Below, one piece after another: positions 24,344 to 33,045 of a DNA stretch of 64,000 bases. A program made the position numbers and the translations under genes. Source of the stretch: CAG-411 sp045124315 (GTDB lineage: Bacteria > Bacillota > Clostridia > Lachnospirales > Lachnospiraceae). Every line of letters begins with the position of its first letter. Position 1 is the stretch's first letter. Where the stretch lies: contig JBGVLO010000046.1 in NCBI GenBank assembly GCA_045124315.1, forward strand, positions 53,424-117,423, written 5' to 3'. Below the pieces are notes generated by a model. It saw nothing but the letters and a program-made list of their open reading frames with translations, searched no databases and had not been told where the DNA came from.

Positions 24344-25589
24344 TCTTTCCTACCTCCTCCAAAGACTCCGAAATGCCTACTTCCTTCATGCTAGTCACCA
24401 CATAAAATTGGAAATACTTATTCACCCGATTCATTCGCTGATCACCCAATTTTATGGTTTCCGTTCCCGCATGATAAGTAGAATAATTTATATTTCCTTT
24501 CATGCGGTCCAATTGCTGGGTGCTGCTTGCACGAACTGACTCCACCGGTTCTCTCTTGGACTTCATAACCTCTTTTTGTTCTTTTCCGATAAACCAGGAC
24601 CACACTTTTTTTATATCCATAAAAACAAAAGAACACAAAGAACAGACCATAAACACTGCAGTCAGGATCAGATACCAATCCACTCTTCTTCCATTCACTA
24701 AACTGGAAATCGTCGTACAAATAGAAAGAAATGAACCAAGCAACATGACTCCCATGAAAATTAACTTGCCTAACTTCTTTTGGTCTTCTGTCTTATAATT
24801 GTCCAATGCATCCATTACATCATAAGCGGTCTGATACCGATACTGTGGATCCGTCATCACACACTTTTGCACAATCTGCTGCACACCTCTTGAAAAGTTC
24901 TTATCCCATTTACGAATTGGATAAAACTCATAAGGTGGCTGGTCCGGGTGTTTTCCCGTCAACAAATGATACATAGTAGCGCCTACACCATAAATATCCG
25001 TACGCTCGTCTGACTGTCCGGTCTTTGAACACTGTTCCGGGGCTGCATACCCTCTGGAACCTAAATATTCCGTATCGCTATTACTATTGGACTTGTATGT
25101 TCTGGCAATGCCAAAGTCAATGAGCTTCACATTCCCCTCTGGTGTAATCATAATATTTGAAGGCTTGATATCTCGATATATGATTGCATTTTCCCGTGTA
25201 TGAAGGTAATTCAATACCTCACAGACCGAACGGATCCAGCGAACAACATCTTCTTCTTTCTGCTTGCCCTCTCGATCCAGCTTCTCACTCAAAGTCTCTC
25301 CCTCAATATAATCCATTACGATATACATTTTCCCATCATTTGTAAAAAAATCTACAATTCGAGGCAACGCAGGATGTTTCATATGCTTTAACAGCGAAAT
25401 CTCTTTCTCCGTAGCAATCTTATAAATCTTGGCATTTCCATCATTCTGGGAAAGATCAATGACTTTTATTGCCCAATCCATATTCAGTTTGATATCTCTT
25501 GCCAAATATACCTTTGACATACCGCCTCTACCTATTTCATACTGAATGATATAGCGGTCACTAATATCCATACTACTTGATGAAATCAA
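24336..25589 (-). CDS. membrane-anchored Ser/Thr protein kinase
   Basis: Eukaryotic-type (Hanks) kinase of 417 residues. Visible motifs: glycine loop GRGGMSKVYLA, Lys42 in WAIKV, the catalytic loop YRDIKPSN with Asp140 (Tyr replaces the His of HRD, common in bacteria), DFG Asp158 in LIDFGIA, and GYAAPEQ. After the kinase domain come two closely spaced membrane segments (about 281-302 and 309-328) and a cytoplasmic tail of about 85 residues. There are no PASTA repeats, unlike PrkC/StkP. The start is a TTG with AGGAGG at 7 bases; ATG 18 bases later is the alternative. It lies between a PP2C phosphatase and a tail protein. Confidence 0.9.
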   Translation of the reverse strand: MISSSSMDISDRYIIQYEIGRGGMSKVYLARDIKLNMDWAIKVIDLSQNDGNAKIYKIATEKEISLLKHMKHPALPRIVDFFTNDGKMYIVMDYIEGETLSEKLDREGKQKEEDVVRWIRSVCEVLNYLHTRENAIIYRDIKPSNIMITPEGNVKLIDFGIARTYKSNSNSDTEYLGSRGYAAPEQCSKTGQSDERTDIYGVGATMYHLLTGKHPDQPPYEFYPIRKWDKNFSRGVQQIVQKCVMTDPQYRYQTAYDVMDALDNYKTEDQKKLGKLIFMGVMLLGSFLSICTTISSLVNGRRVDWYLILTAVFMVCSLCSFVFMDIKKVWSWFIGKEQKEVMKSKREPVESVRASSTQQLDRMKGNINYSTYHAGTETIKLGDQRMNRVNKYFQFYVVTSMKEVGISESLEEVGKNE

Positions 25590-25684
25590 AGCTCTTCCTC
25601 CTACCAAGTTACCAACAGATTACATATTTTTTACGCCCACAAATGCATTCTGCCCGTTATAATGTAATTTGATAATCCTCTTTA

Positions 25685-26494
25685 CTATTCTTCGTTAGTT
25701 ACTGCTACAACTGTAATGTTATCCTCTTCACCGTCTATTTTTAATTGCTCTATAAGCTCTCTCAAATAGTCCTCCAGACCTTCCTGGCCTCGTTCTCTAT
25801 ATATGCTGATTTTCTGAAGGTCCTCTTGCTTTACCGTTCTCCAAAATCCATCGGTGCATAATAAATATATGGCATCCGAATCAAAATAATCGATGGTCAT
25901 ATCTGGTTTGATATTCTTTGATGCCCCTACACACTGAAGAAGAACATTCTCCATGCCCTTTTTTCTCGCTTCTTCCCGTGTGATACTTCCACGTTCGATT
26001 TCTCTTTCTGCTAAAGTCTGGTCTACGGTTAATCGTTCTACCTTATCCGAAATCTTATATAACCTTGTATCCCCTACATGCATAACCATGCTGCAAAACT
26101 CTTCGAACAATAATATCCCTGTAAATGTACTTCCTATGGACACATGATTGGCTTCTCCATATTCCCGTATGCTGGTATGTACTTCCTGAAGCTTCGCCTT
26201 CCAATCCACCTTGATCGCCTGAATGATCTGCTTCCATAGACGTTCCTCTTTTTCTACAACATGATCTTCTAAAATCAGAGGCAGCCTTCTGTCAAACCAA
26301 CTACAAAATTCCTCTATAATAGCTGTACTTGCCAATTCTCCCTGACGCATACCATTCACACCATCACACACGATAGCCATAGTAATCATACCAATGGAAG
26401 TCTTGGCTCTTTTTATGCAGGAACCGTCCTGATTTTTTCTCTCTTTCGTACCTATATCTGTACAAATTACATTTATACTATTCATCTTTTTCAC
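25685..26494 (-). CDS. PP2C-family Ser/Thr phosphatase
   Basis: Metal-dependent phosphatase of 269 residues that would reverse the neighbouring kinase. Motifs: TDIGTKERKNQDG at the N-terminus (metal Asp region), VCDGVNGMRQGELAS in place of the usual DGMGGHxxGE, GSTFTGILL, HVGDTRLYKI, LLCTDGFWR, and EEDNITVVAV at the end. The second motif keeps the metal Asp-Gly but loses His. A GTG at 26494 opens the frame; the ATG three codons later is about as likely. It is the first gene of the phosphatase-kinase-tail operon, behind a clear promoter. Confidence 0.88.
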   Translation of the reverse strand: MKKMNSINVICTDIGTKERKNQDGSCIKRAKTSIGMITMAIVCDGVNGMRQGELASTAIIEEFCSWFDRRLPLILEDHVVEKEERLWKQIIQAIKVDWKAKLQEVHTSIREYGEANHVSIGSTFTGILLFEEFCSMVMHVGDTRLYKISDKVERLTVDQTLAEREIERGSITREEARKKGMENVLLQCVGASKNIKPDMTIDYFDSDAIYLLCTDGFWRTVKQEDLQKISIYRERGQEGLEDYLRELIEQLKIDGEEDNITVVAVTNEE

Positions 26495-26522
26495 ACTTTC
26501 TTCTTACAAGGAATCCAATTCT

Positions 26523-26551
26523 ATCATAGCATACAACATACCTTTATTCAA
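26523..26551 (-). promoter_or_regulatory. promoter of the phosphatase-kinase operon
   Basis: TTGAAT, 17 bases, TATGAT on the minus strand, about 30 bases before the phosphatase start. Confidence 0.6.
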
Positions 26552-27127
26552 GCAAAAATAAAGGTACTACTCCGCCTCAGCATGCAGTAATAGTAACAAA
26601 GTGAACAAGTCCACTTCAGCAACCGAAATCTCTCATTTCAGAAGAGCTTACTTCACTTTACATATTGCAAACTTTTTTCAACAAACTCCTTACGCATCGG
26701 CACACATCCCCACAGATGGTTTTGTTTTACAGGACTAAGTTTCCAATAAAACGGATATGCCTGCTTCGCAGGCATCACAATATATGAAAGTCAGATGTTA
26801 AAACATCTGCCCGAATTCGCAATCCGCCAAAAAACAGGCTACTTGCTCATACGGTTAGGTTGTCAAATGTCTATGTTTCTTAGCAAGCGAGCTTGCACGA
26901 AGCATAGCCGTTTGCCAACACTTTCATAGTAAATCAAAACGAGCACCAAATGATAAAATCATTCAGTGCCCAATTGGCATGACCAGTTAATTGCTTAATT
27001 GAAAACTTGACAGAATTTTTATGACCTCTTTTCTCTCACTTTTAGTAAACTTTACTTTTGGTGCTTCTGCAATAAAAGAATATAGAGTTGGACCTTCAAA
27101 AGAACATATGCAGATCTATCCCATCCT
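26552..27127. other. 576-bp gene-free stretch with several hairpins
   Basis: No supported gene. It contains GATATGCCTGC-type hairpin ATGCCTGC/GCAGGCAT (26757-26775), CAGATGTT/AACATCTG (26792-26809), and a long imperfect hairpin at about 26856-26920 in which GTTG, CAAA, CTATG and GCAAGC each find partners in order. Near 26590-26665 is the motif AAGTGAACAAGTCCACTT, shared with 23637-23655. It may be remnants of repeat elements or hold a structured RNA. Confidence 0.4.
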
Positions 27128-27385
27128 TTATACCTTAGGTATATCTTTTCTATATGTACTATAACAACCCTCTCCACACTTCTTACATACTTTATTTACC
27201 CTATATGTAATTCGTTCTCCTGGAACATACTGTTCTTGTGAACCAATTACCTCACCATTTCTGTTTCTTGTATTTGCTTCTATTGCTACAAAAACATCTT
27301 CTCTCTTTACCACTTCCTCACCAGTCTTTTTTACTATTCCGTTCCCTTTTTTATGCCAGCATAACGTAGCTAATTGTTCCATCAT
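27128..27385 (-). CDS. small Cys-containing hypothetical protein
   Basis: An 85-residue frame 28 bases after the secreted protein gene on the same strand. It carries CWH near the N-terminus and CKKCGEGC near the C-terminus, which could form one zinc site. No clear ribosome site precedes either of the two ATGs, and no family is recognised. It may be a real small protein or a remnant. Confidence 0.45.
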   Translation of the reverse strand: MMEQLATLCWHKKGNGIVKKTGEEVVKREDVFVAIEANTRNRNGEVIGSQEQYVPGERITYRVNKVCKKCGEGCYSTYRKDIPKV

Positions 27386-27413
27386 ATAGGGTTCTGAATG
27401 GTTCCCTTTTTTA

Positions 27414-28532
27414 CTATTTTCTTATAGATATTTTTTTGTATCCGCTCCAATCAGAATAACACTTCTTATTCACAGTGGATGCTTCGCTCGTTTTCTCTGT
27501 TTCCATATAGGTGCGCACTCGGACATAGTATACTTTTTTCTTCAAATTTGTGATTGTTTTTGTCTGTACGTTTTTGCCCGGAACCGTAATTGTTTTTTTA
27601 TTTTTCGAAAAACTACTGTTGGTCGCAAGCTGTATTTCGTAACCGGATACCATAGTATTACGCACCCAGTTTACCTTTAGTTTTTTTCCTCTGTTGTTTT
27701 TTACACTCTTTATGGAAGTGTAAGGAAAATCTTTTTCGCTGGCGGAAAATTCGTATAATCCAGTGTCCATGTCCCATTCGTTTGACCCATTCTCCTTGAC
27801 TGATTCATTTAAAAAGGTAAGATAATAGGTTCCTTCCGGTATTGCCAAAGTAGTCTGATAGGTTCCATTGGTTAAAGTGTCTGATGTATACGTGTAATCT
27901 CCGTATGTATCCTGGATAATAAATCGAATCTTTGGAACACTACTAAACACATGAAATGCAAGGACCTGCATCTTGCTTAAGGAGAATGTATACACATCTT
28001 TTGTGTCATTTGCGGCAAACTGGCCTATGGTCTTTGTATTGATATTCTGTAATTCTGTGGCACTGTTTGTCTCATTGTTTTGTTGGGTTGCCTTCTCTGA
28101 GCTGGTCTCTCCAGAAGCCTGAAAGGTCGGCGTAAAAGAACATTCAGCATCTAAAAGACTTGCAGTTATGTTCAATGTGTAATCCCCTGCCAGTAAGTCC
28201 AATTTTACAAGATTCATTTTTCGATCACCATATGCTCTTAATGTTTCCTCATAGACCTTCGTACCTGCAAAATCATACACCTTAATATACATCTCACTCT
28301 CGTGTGTAATAGGCAATTGCACCTGCCCCGATTCTTCCAGATGAAATTTATAATCAATTCCACCATTCACGCCAGGTTTATCGTTATACACATTCCCAAA
28401 TTTTAAATCTACCACCTTATCCACAGCTGCCTTTGCATCTAGTGCGGACCGGATTCCCATACCAACAAACAGTATTGCAATACTGAGAACCACTACCTGA
28501 AATACCTTTCCATACTTTTGTGTCTTACCCAT
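27414..28532 (-). CDS. secreted protein with C-terminal fibronectin type III domain
   Basis: A 372-residue exported protein of unknown role. Residues 1-36 form a signal peptide (hydrophobic VVVLSIAILFVGMGI, then SALDAKAAV). Two beta-rich domains follow (about 40-135 and 165-265; the second resembles pre-peptidase C-terminal type sandwiches: DVYTFSLSKMQVLAFHV, GTYYLTFLN), joined by a Ser/Thr/Asn/Gln-rich linker. The last 100 residues read as a Fn3 domain (LKVNWVRNTMVSGYEIQLATN, VYYVRVRTYM). No catalytic site is seen. GAAGGAGG precedes the ATG. It is divergent from the XRE regulator at 28705. Confidence 0.7.
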   Translation of the reverse strand: MGKTQKYGKVFQVVVLSIAILFVGMGIRSALDAKAAVDKVVDLKFGNVYNDKPGVNGGIDYKFHLEESGQVQLPITHESEMYIKVYDFAGTKVYEETLRAYGDRKMNLVKLDLLAGDYTLNITASLLDAECSFTPTFQASGETSSEKATQQNNETNSATELQNINTKTIGQFAANDTKDVYTFSLSKMQVLAFHVFSSVPKIRFIIQDTYGDYTYTSDTLTNGTYQTTLAIPEGTYYLTFLNESVKENGSNEWDMDTGLYEFSASEKDFPYTSIKSVKNNRGKKLKVNWVRNTMVSGYEIQLATNSSFSKNKKTITVPGKNVQTKTITNLKKKVYYVRVRTYMETEKTSEASTVNKKCYSDWSGYKKISIRK

Positions 28533-28631
28533 AATTGAGCCTCCTTCTTTTGTGTTCGTACTGTTTCAAACTGACATTCTATCCATGCAATTTTAGAACA
28601 GTTACGTTTGTTTCATTTTTCACATGTTTAT

Positions 28632-28652
28632 TTTAGAGTTTATAACTCTAAA
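28632..28652. promoter_or_regulatory. perfect operator-like palindrome upstream of the XRE gene
   Basis: Arms TTTAGAGTT and AACTCTAAA around TAT: 9+3+9 with no mismatch. It abuts the -35 region of the XRE gene and lies about 100 bases before the divergent secreted protein gene, a natural site for the XRE dimer. Confidence 0.6.
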
Positions 28653-28654
28653 TG

Positions 28655-28683
28655 TCAATGTAAAATTTTCCTTCCCCTATAAT
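28655..28683 (+). promoter_or_regulatory. candidate promoter of the XRE regulator
   Basis: TATAAT at 28678 with only a poor -35 (TCAATG at 17 bases), directly beside the palindrome; a weak or activator-dependent promoter would look like this. Confidence 0.4.
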
Positions 28684-28704
28684 CTTCTGTGAGGTGAATC
28701 TATC

Positions 28705-28929
28705 ATGAAATACAACGAACGAATCCGTGCACTCCGGGAAGATGCTCGCTTTACCCAACAAAATATTGCCGATTTACTCCACGTAGGACAGCGCACTTAC
28801 GCAGACTACGAAAGCGGTAAGACACGCATTCCGGTAGATAGTCTGCTACTGTTAGCCAAACATTACGATGTTTCCGTAGATTATATTTCGGGTGCAAGCA
28901 ATCTAAAGTCTGCCTATCCAAGAAAATAA
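28705..28929 (+). CDS. XRE-family helix-turn-helix regulator
   Basis: A 74-residue protein that is almost entirely a Cro/CI-type HTH: RIRALREDARFTQQNIADLLHVGQRTYADYESGKTRIPVDSLLLLAKHYDVSVDYISG. There is no sensory domain. GTGAGGTG precedes the ATG. A perfect 21-bp palindrome 52 bases upstream suggests self-regulation and possibly control of the divergent secreted-protein gene. Confidence 0.9.
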   Translation: MKYNERIRALREDARFTQQNIADLLHVGQRTYADYESGKTRIPVDSLLLLAKHYDVSVDYISGASNLKSAYPRK

Positions 28930-28969
28930 ACGACAGAGTAACTATTCAGAACCCTATAACAGAATACAT

Positions 28970-29206
28970 TTATGGACTGGTTTCTTTCTTCGTCTCGACA
29001 ATATATCCATCCATTTCGTGTATCATACATTTCACGTTCTTTTGCACCGTCAATAACATGCTTAACATGGTATTAGTCAGATACTTTTCTTCTGCCTGGA
29101 TTTCTTCTGAATAGGACTGCTCCAAACAGGACATCACATAAATAAAGGAAGCCAGCTGTTTTTCCAGTTCTAAACTTTTTTCCATGAATTCATACATCTT
29201 TTCCAT
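28970..29206 (-). CDS. small helical protein paired with the WYL regulator
   Basis: A 78-residue protein, predicted all-helical, with heptad-like spacing of Leu/Met (MEKMYEFMEKSLELEKQLASF, MLSMLLTVQKNVKCMI). No known family. Its ATG follows the WYL stop codon by a single base (TAAAATG), with AAGGAG inside the WYL gene, so translation is coupled. It may bind the regulator or work in the same pathway; both are inference. Confidence 0.7.
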   Translation of the reverse strand: MEKMYEFMEKSLELEKQLASFIYVMSCLEQSYSEEIQAEEKYLTNTMLSMLLTVQKNVKCMIHEMDGYIVETKKETSP

Positions 29207-29207
29207 T

Positions 29208-30596
29208 TTATTCTCCTTCCTTCCCTTCTGATATACCATATCGTGTGGTAAGCAGCTTTATCTTTTGTTTGATCTGCTCCACAATACTTTGTGGTTCCAA
29301 TACCAGTGCATAATCCCCATACTGCATCACCCAGTTTAGAAAACCGAACGCAGTACATTGCACCTTGCATAACACACGTTCTTTTCCTTCTTCATCAAAA
29401 ACCGAAATTTCCCGCGTTCCTTCTTTTAATTTCACTACTGCCAATCCTTTCATTCTTTCTTCTTTATGAAAACGAGAAATTTTCACATTGGAACTTTTCC
29501 TTCCAAAGCTGTCTACAATGGCAGTGATCCGCTCCCGTAAAAAAAGGAATTGAATCTCCTGAATTTCTGAGCTAAAAGACATATTCAGATATTTTTTAAT
29601 ATTTCCGTAACGCAATTCTTCCCTCTGCTCCAAACTTGGCACATAAACGGGCTCTCTTGCCTCTTTTCTGTTTTTTATCACCAGATTACACATCAAATCC
29701 ACTCTATAGGTTAAAAAAATCCACGACTCCTCATTTTTTATCCGTGTATTTCTGGCAGCCACATAAACATAAAACCGTCCCATATCCTGAAATACTTTCA
29801 AAGGAGTTACTATTCTGCGTTTTACATTTTTCTCTAATATTTCTTCCGACGGTCGTAAACACAATCGCTCATCATAGGCATAAAATCCAAATTCTACCAC
29901 ATATTCCGGTGTTTCCTTTTTGCTTTTTTCCCTTCGATAGTTTTCCTGTATTACTTGTAACAATAAAGACACATTTTCCATCACATAATCCTGAGAAAGA
30001 AACTCGCTGTCCCACTGGGAATCTTTCACACTAAGAAAATCTTCTCCCACAAAAGATGACTTCATCTCCTGTCGAAATCCATAACTTCCCTGCTCTCTCA
30101 ATTTTCTGAGTATCTGACTTGCCTGTGTTCCATTGAAAGACTGGCTCCCTCGAATGGAAAACATAAGAATGCGAAGTTCCTCATCGGAAAGCTTGCCATT
30201 CTCAGTTGCGTATGCAAAGGAACGCAATCGATAGAATTTTCCATACTGCACCCGATCTGTCTCTCTCTTTTCTACCAGCTCCACTCCATATTTTTTCCAA
30301 AAGATAGTATTTTTCCCGCAACCTTCCTTTTCTAAATCCAGATATTCCCCTATCTCTGTCAATGCCTCCAGCGCCCTTCGCACCTGTCCACGAACCGTCT
30401 GCCTCACATCTTTCCCCAAAGTTTCTTCATATGCAGCTTCCTCTAATCCGTACTCCTCTATAATTTTATTTGTAAGCTCTGCTACTGACAGTCCCTCCCG
30501 ATATTCTATTAAGAGATCCAATACCATAATACTGATCAGCTTACCAAGTGTTTTTTTCTTTTTTCCCTTTCCATTTGCAATGTTATTTTTCTCCAT
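29208..30596 (-). CDS. WYL-domain transcriptional regulator
   Basis: A 462-residue regulator. The N-terminal 100 residues look like a winged helix (KLISIMVLDLLIEYREGLSVAELTNKII, VRRALEALTEIGEYL); the centre holds a WYL-type domain (VVEFGFYAYDERLCLRPS, GRFYVYVAARNTR), and the C-terminus a WCX-like extension (FLNWVMQYGDYALVLEPQSIVEQIKQKI). The family binds nucleic acids or nucleotide ligands and often controls DNA damage, defence or stress genes. The neighbouring 78-residue helical protein is translated directly after it. Confidence 0.8.
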   Translation of the reverse strand: MEKNNIANGKGKKKKTLGKLISIMVLDLLIEYREGLSVAELTNKIIEEYGLEEAAYEETLGKDVRQTVRGQVRRALEALTEIGEYLDLEKEGCGKNTIFWKKYGVELVEKRETDRVQYGKFYRLRSFAYATENGKLSDEELRILMFSIRGSQSFNGTQASQILRKLREQGSYGFRQEMKSSFVGEDFLSVKDSQWDSEFLSQDYVMENVSLLLQVIQENYRREKSKKETPEYVVEFGFYAYDERLCLRPSEEILEKNVKRRIVTPLKVFQDMGRFYVYVAARNTRIKNEESWIFLTYRVDLMCNLVIKNRKEAREPVYVPSLEQREELRYGNIKKYLNMSFSSEIQEIQFLFLRERITAIVDSFGRKSSNVKISRFHKEERMKGLAVVKLKEGTREISVFDEEGKERVLCKVQCTAFGFLNWVMQYGDYALVLEPQSIVEQIKQKIKLLTTRYGISEGKEGE

Positions 30597-30631
30597 TTCT
30601 TTGATGTACCTCTCCTTTTCAATTACCTTCT

Positions 30632-30640
30632 ATTATAACA
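30632..30640 (-). promoter_or_regulatory. extended -10 promoter of the WYL gene
   Basis: TG-T-TATAAT on the minus strand, about 40 bases before the ATG; no good -35. Just upstream is a GGCT-GAATA-TAGCC inverted repeat. Confidence 0.45.
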
Positions 30641-30730
30641 AACAGTCTGGCTATATTCAGCCAACTATGAATAAATATCTATTTTTTTCTTTTGTAATCT
30701 CCATTTACTTAAGCACAAAACCACCCTTTG

Positions 30731-30778
30731 AAAAGAACAAAATGGAGCAAGCCCCTCACACATGAGGGACTTGCTCCA
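30731..30778 (-). terminator. terminator of the L,D-transpeptidase gene
   Basis: TGGAGCAAG-CCCTCA arms (one mismatch) followed on the minus strand by TTTTGTTCTTTTC. A related hairpin (CCCTCA...TGAGGGACTTGCTC) occurs at about 23660-23690. Confidence 0.75.
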
Positions 30779-30824
30779 CCTAAGATGTTCTTATTTTTCT
30801 ATTATCACTTTTTAAAAGCTTCTT

Positions 30825-32918
30825 TTAGTATCCAATTTTCTTTCCGGCTTTTGTACGATATCCACTGATCCTTCCGGCCTTATAATCCGCAATCTTTCTT
30901 GAATCTGGCACCTCCGGGTCCGTCGGATCATAATTGATGGAACCGGTTACCTTAATGGTCTTAGCTTTTCCCAAAGGTCCCGGATGAGAGGAATCTCCCT
31001 TTACGATTTTTACCTTTGAACCGGTAGAGACATAATCATAAATCCATTTTGCATCTGCAACCATCATTCGAATACAACCTGCTGAAGCTGGTCCTCCCAG
31101 TCGGTTATATGTGGTAGGGCTCAAGGCATAATGAGAATCACTTCCTACCGCAATGGAATGGAAATATACGTTACCTACAATATGGGTGGCCCATCTTGCA
31201 TAACAAATACTTCCGTCCGGCTCATGCATCTGTTTTACTGAGTACTTCACACTGATTCCGTTGGAGCAAACCGAATAATCTCCAAGCGGTGTATAAGAAG
31301 TGTCTTCTGTAAGGCTGGAAGCACTTCCTGTGGAAGAAGTATCACGACCAACAGAAACGGTAAAGGTACGAACCGGAATACAGTAACTCTTCTTCTCTTT
31401 ATCGTAAGCATACACCGTCACACAACATGCGGCACGATTGATTTCTATGTAAAAATTATTGGTATTGCTTGCCGAACTAGGACTTAACCCTAATATCTTG
31501 GTTAGATCTGTTACTTTTTCATTGTCCTTATAATAGAATTTATAGACCTTTCCATTATATTTTTCATAAAACCAGCCATTTTTTGCTGATTCTGCTTTTT
31601 TCACTTTATAAGTTGCAGTTTTGACCGGTACTTTTTTTCCCCAGCTGGTCTCCACATATGCACACACTTTGTAAGCACCTACATACTTGTTGGCTATACT
31701 TGCTTTGTATGCTTTTTTATTTGTGCCCACTGCTCCATCGATTTTTTCTAATAATTTATAATCCCCATTTTTCTTATAGTAGATCCAGAAGCTGACTCCT
31801 TTTACTCCACCTGGAACGCTTGGGTTCTTTAACTGATAAACCGTGGTTCTTGCAGCTTTGTTTTTCACAACATTCAAACTCTTGGCTGTGGCTCTCTGGT
31901 CTATGGATGTACTCTCCTGATATACCGAAGTGTTTCCATTTACGTCCACCATATATGCCTTTATGGAGAACTTATCCAACTGGTTTTTTAAATCCTTTAA
32001 TGCGATCTCTGCATAATATAAATTTCCATCATTCTTTTTCTGTGCCTTCTTTGTATAGAGAACTTCACCCTTTTGATTGTATACATGAAAACTGACTTCT
32101 TTTACTTCAACCGGATTTCTAAGTTCCTTTAAAGAGACAGCAAATACTCCTTTTTTCTCCAGACTTTTTGTAGTTTTTGCATAAAAATCAGTTGCTACTG
32201 CATTCACTTCAAAGGTAGTTGCTCCCATTGATGCAACTTTTGTTCCATTCACCAGCATTACTTTGGCATTGTAAGTTCCGTTACCCTTTGTAACTGCAGC
32301 CATATCCATATTACAAGTAAAGGTATCCCCTGACAAAGCCACATCGGAAGCCTTCACTGCCGATGCTTCATCTGCTCCTTTTTTCCAGATATAGACAGAT
32401 GCCACAGGGTTGCTTCCCGGAACAATACCTTCCGCACTGGTAAGGGTTGCTTTCCAGGTTAAGGTTCTTGAGACATCTTCCTGATTTCCACCTACTGTAA
32501 TACTATAATCACTGGCATGCACTCGAAAATCACATTCCTGTTCACCCACAACGGTCACGCCATTGATGATGACATACAATTTGTATGTAGTATACTGCGG
32601 ATTACTCAGTTCATCTATAGTAAACTGTCCATTATACACACCATTGACGCAATTTTGTTGGTTCAATGCAATATTTTGGTCCAAACAATTTACGGACTGT
32701 CCTGCAGCATTGGTATAGGACACCAACAGCTCCATATTTGTCACATCCTGTCCAATTCCTGACAAAGAATAATTACAGGTATTCGTAGCACGGTTTGTTG
32801 ACACTGTCAGATGATAATCGGCTGCCGTGGCCGCCTCAACGGATACTTTCATGTTTCCCGCAATCACAAAAATAACAGCCATAACACATAACGCTACGAT
32901 TTTTCTAATCTTTTTCAT
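30825..32918 (-). CDS. secreted L,D-transpeptidase with GBS-Bsp-like repeats
   Basis: A 697-residue exported enzyme that would form 3-3 peptidoglycan cross-links or attach proteins to the wall. Signal peptide at 1-29 (ending VSVEAATA). Residues about 30-460 are a row of beta-rich modules of GBS-Bsp-like type (YHLTVSTNRATNTCNYSL; VSFHVYNQKGEVLYTKKA; GVSFWIYYKKNGDYKLL). The YkuD catalytic domain occupies about 490-640; His in YFHSIAVG and nucleophile Cys (about 613) in ASAGCIRMM are present. A basic tail follows. It lies downstream of a second L,D-transpeptidase. Confidence 0.9.
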   Translation of the reverse strand: MKKIRKIVALCVMAVIFVIAGNMKVSVEAATAADYHLTVSTNRATNTCNYSLSGIGQDVTNMELLVSYTNAAGQSVNCLDQNIALNQQNCVNGVYNGQFTIDELSNPQYTTYKLYVIINGVTVVGEQECDFRVHASDYSITVGGNQEDVSRTLTWKATLTSAEGIVPGSNPVASVYIWKKGADEASAVKASDVALSGDTFTCNMDMAAVTKGNGTYNAKVMLVNGTKVASMGATTFEVNAVATDFYAKTTKSLEKKGVFAVSLKELRNPVEVKEVSFHVYNQKGEVLYTKKAQKKNDGNLYYAEIALKDLKNQLDKFSIKAYMVDVNGNTSVYQESTSIDQRATAKSLNVVKNKAARTTVYQLKNPSVPGGVKGVSFWIYYKKNGDYKLLEKIDGAVGTNKKAYKASIANKYVGAYKVCAYVETSWGKKVPVKTATYKVKKAESAKNGWFYEKYNGKVYKFYYKDNEKVTDLTKILGLSPSSASNTNNFYIEINRAACCVTVYAYDKEKKSYCIPVRTFTVSVGRDTSSTGSASSLTEDTSYTPLGDYSVCSNGISVKYSVKQMHEPDGSICYARWATHIVGNVYFHSIAVGSDSHYALSPTTYNRLGGPASAGCIRMMVADAKWIYDYVSTGSKVKIVKGDSSHPGPLGKAKTIKVTGSINYDPTDPEVPDSRKIADYKAGRISGYRTKAGKKIGY

Positions 32919-32970
32919 TCTTCTCCTCCTCCAATTCTTCTATAAAACATTTTCATAACTGTTGGTGCTT

Positions 32971-33043
32971 CTGAACAGTTACAATTTTTCTTTCTAAACA
33001 TTCTATGATACTGGGTGCAAAAGGTATTTTGAACTTGGTATCA
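32971..33043. repeat. interspersed repeat between the two L,D-transpeptidase genes
   Basis: CTGAACAGTTAC at 32971 and, 22 bases on, the block TGATACTGGGTGCAAAAGG-TATTTTGAACTTGGTATCA, which matches the repeats at 42681 and 54011. It starts 3 bases from the stop codon of the upstream gene. Confidence 0.65.
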
Positions 33044-33045
33044 AT

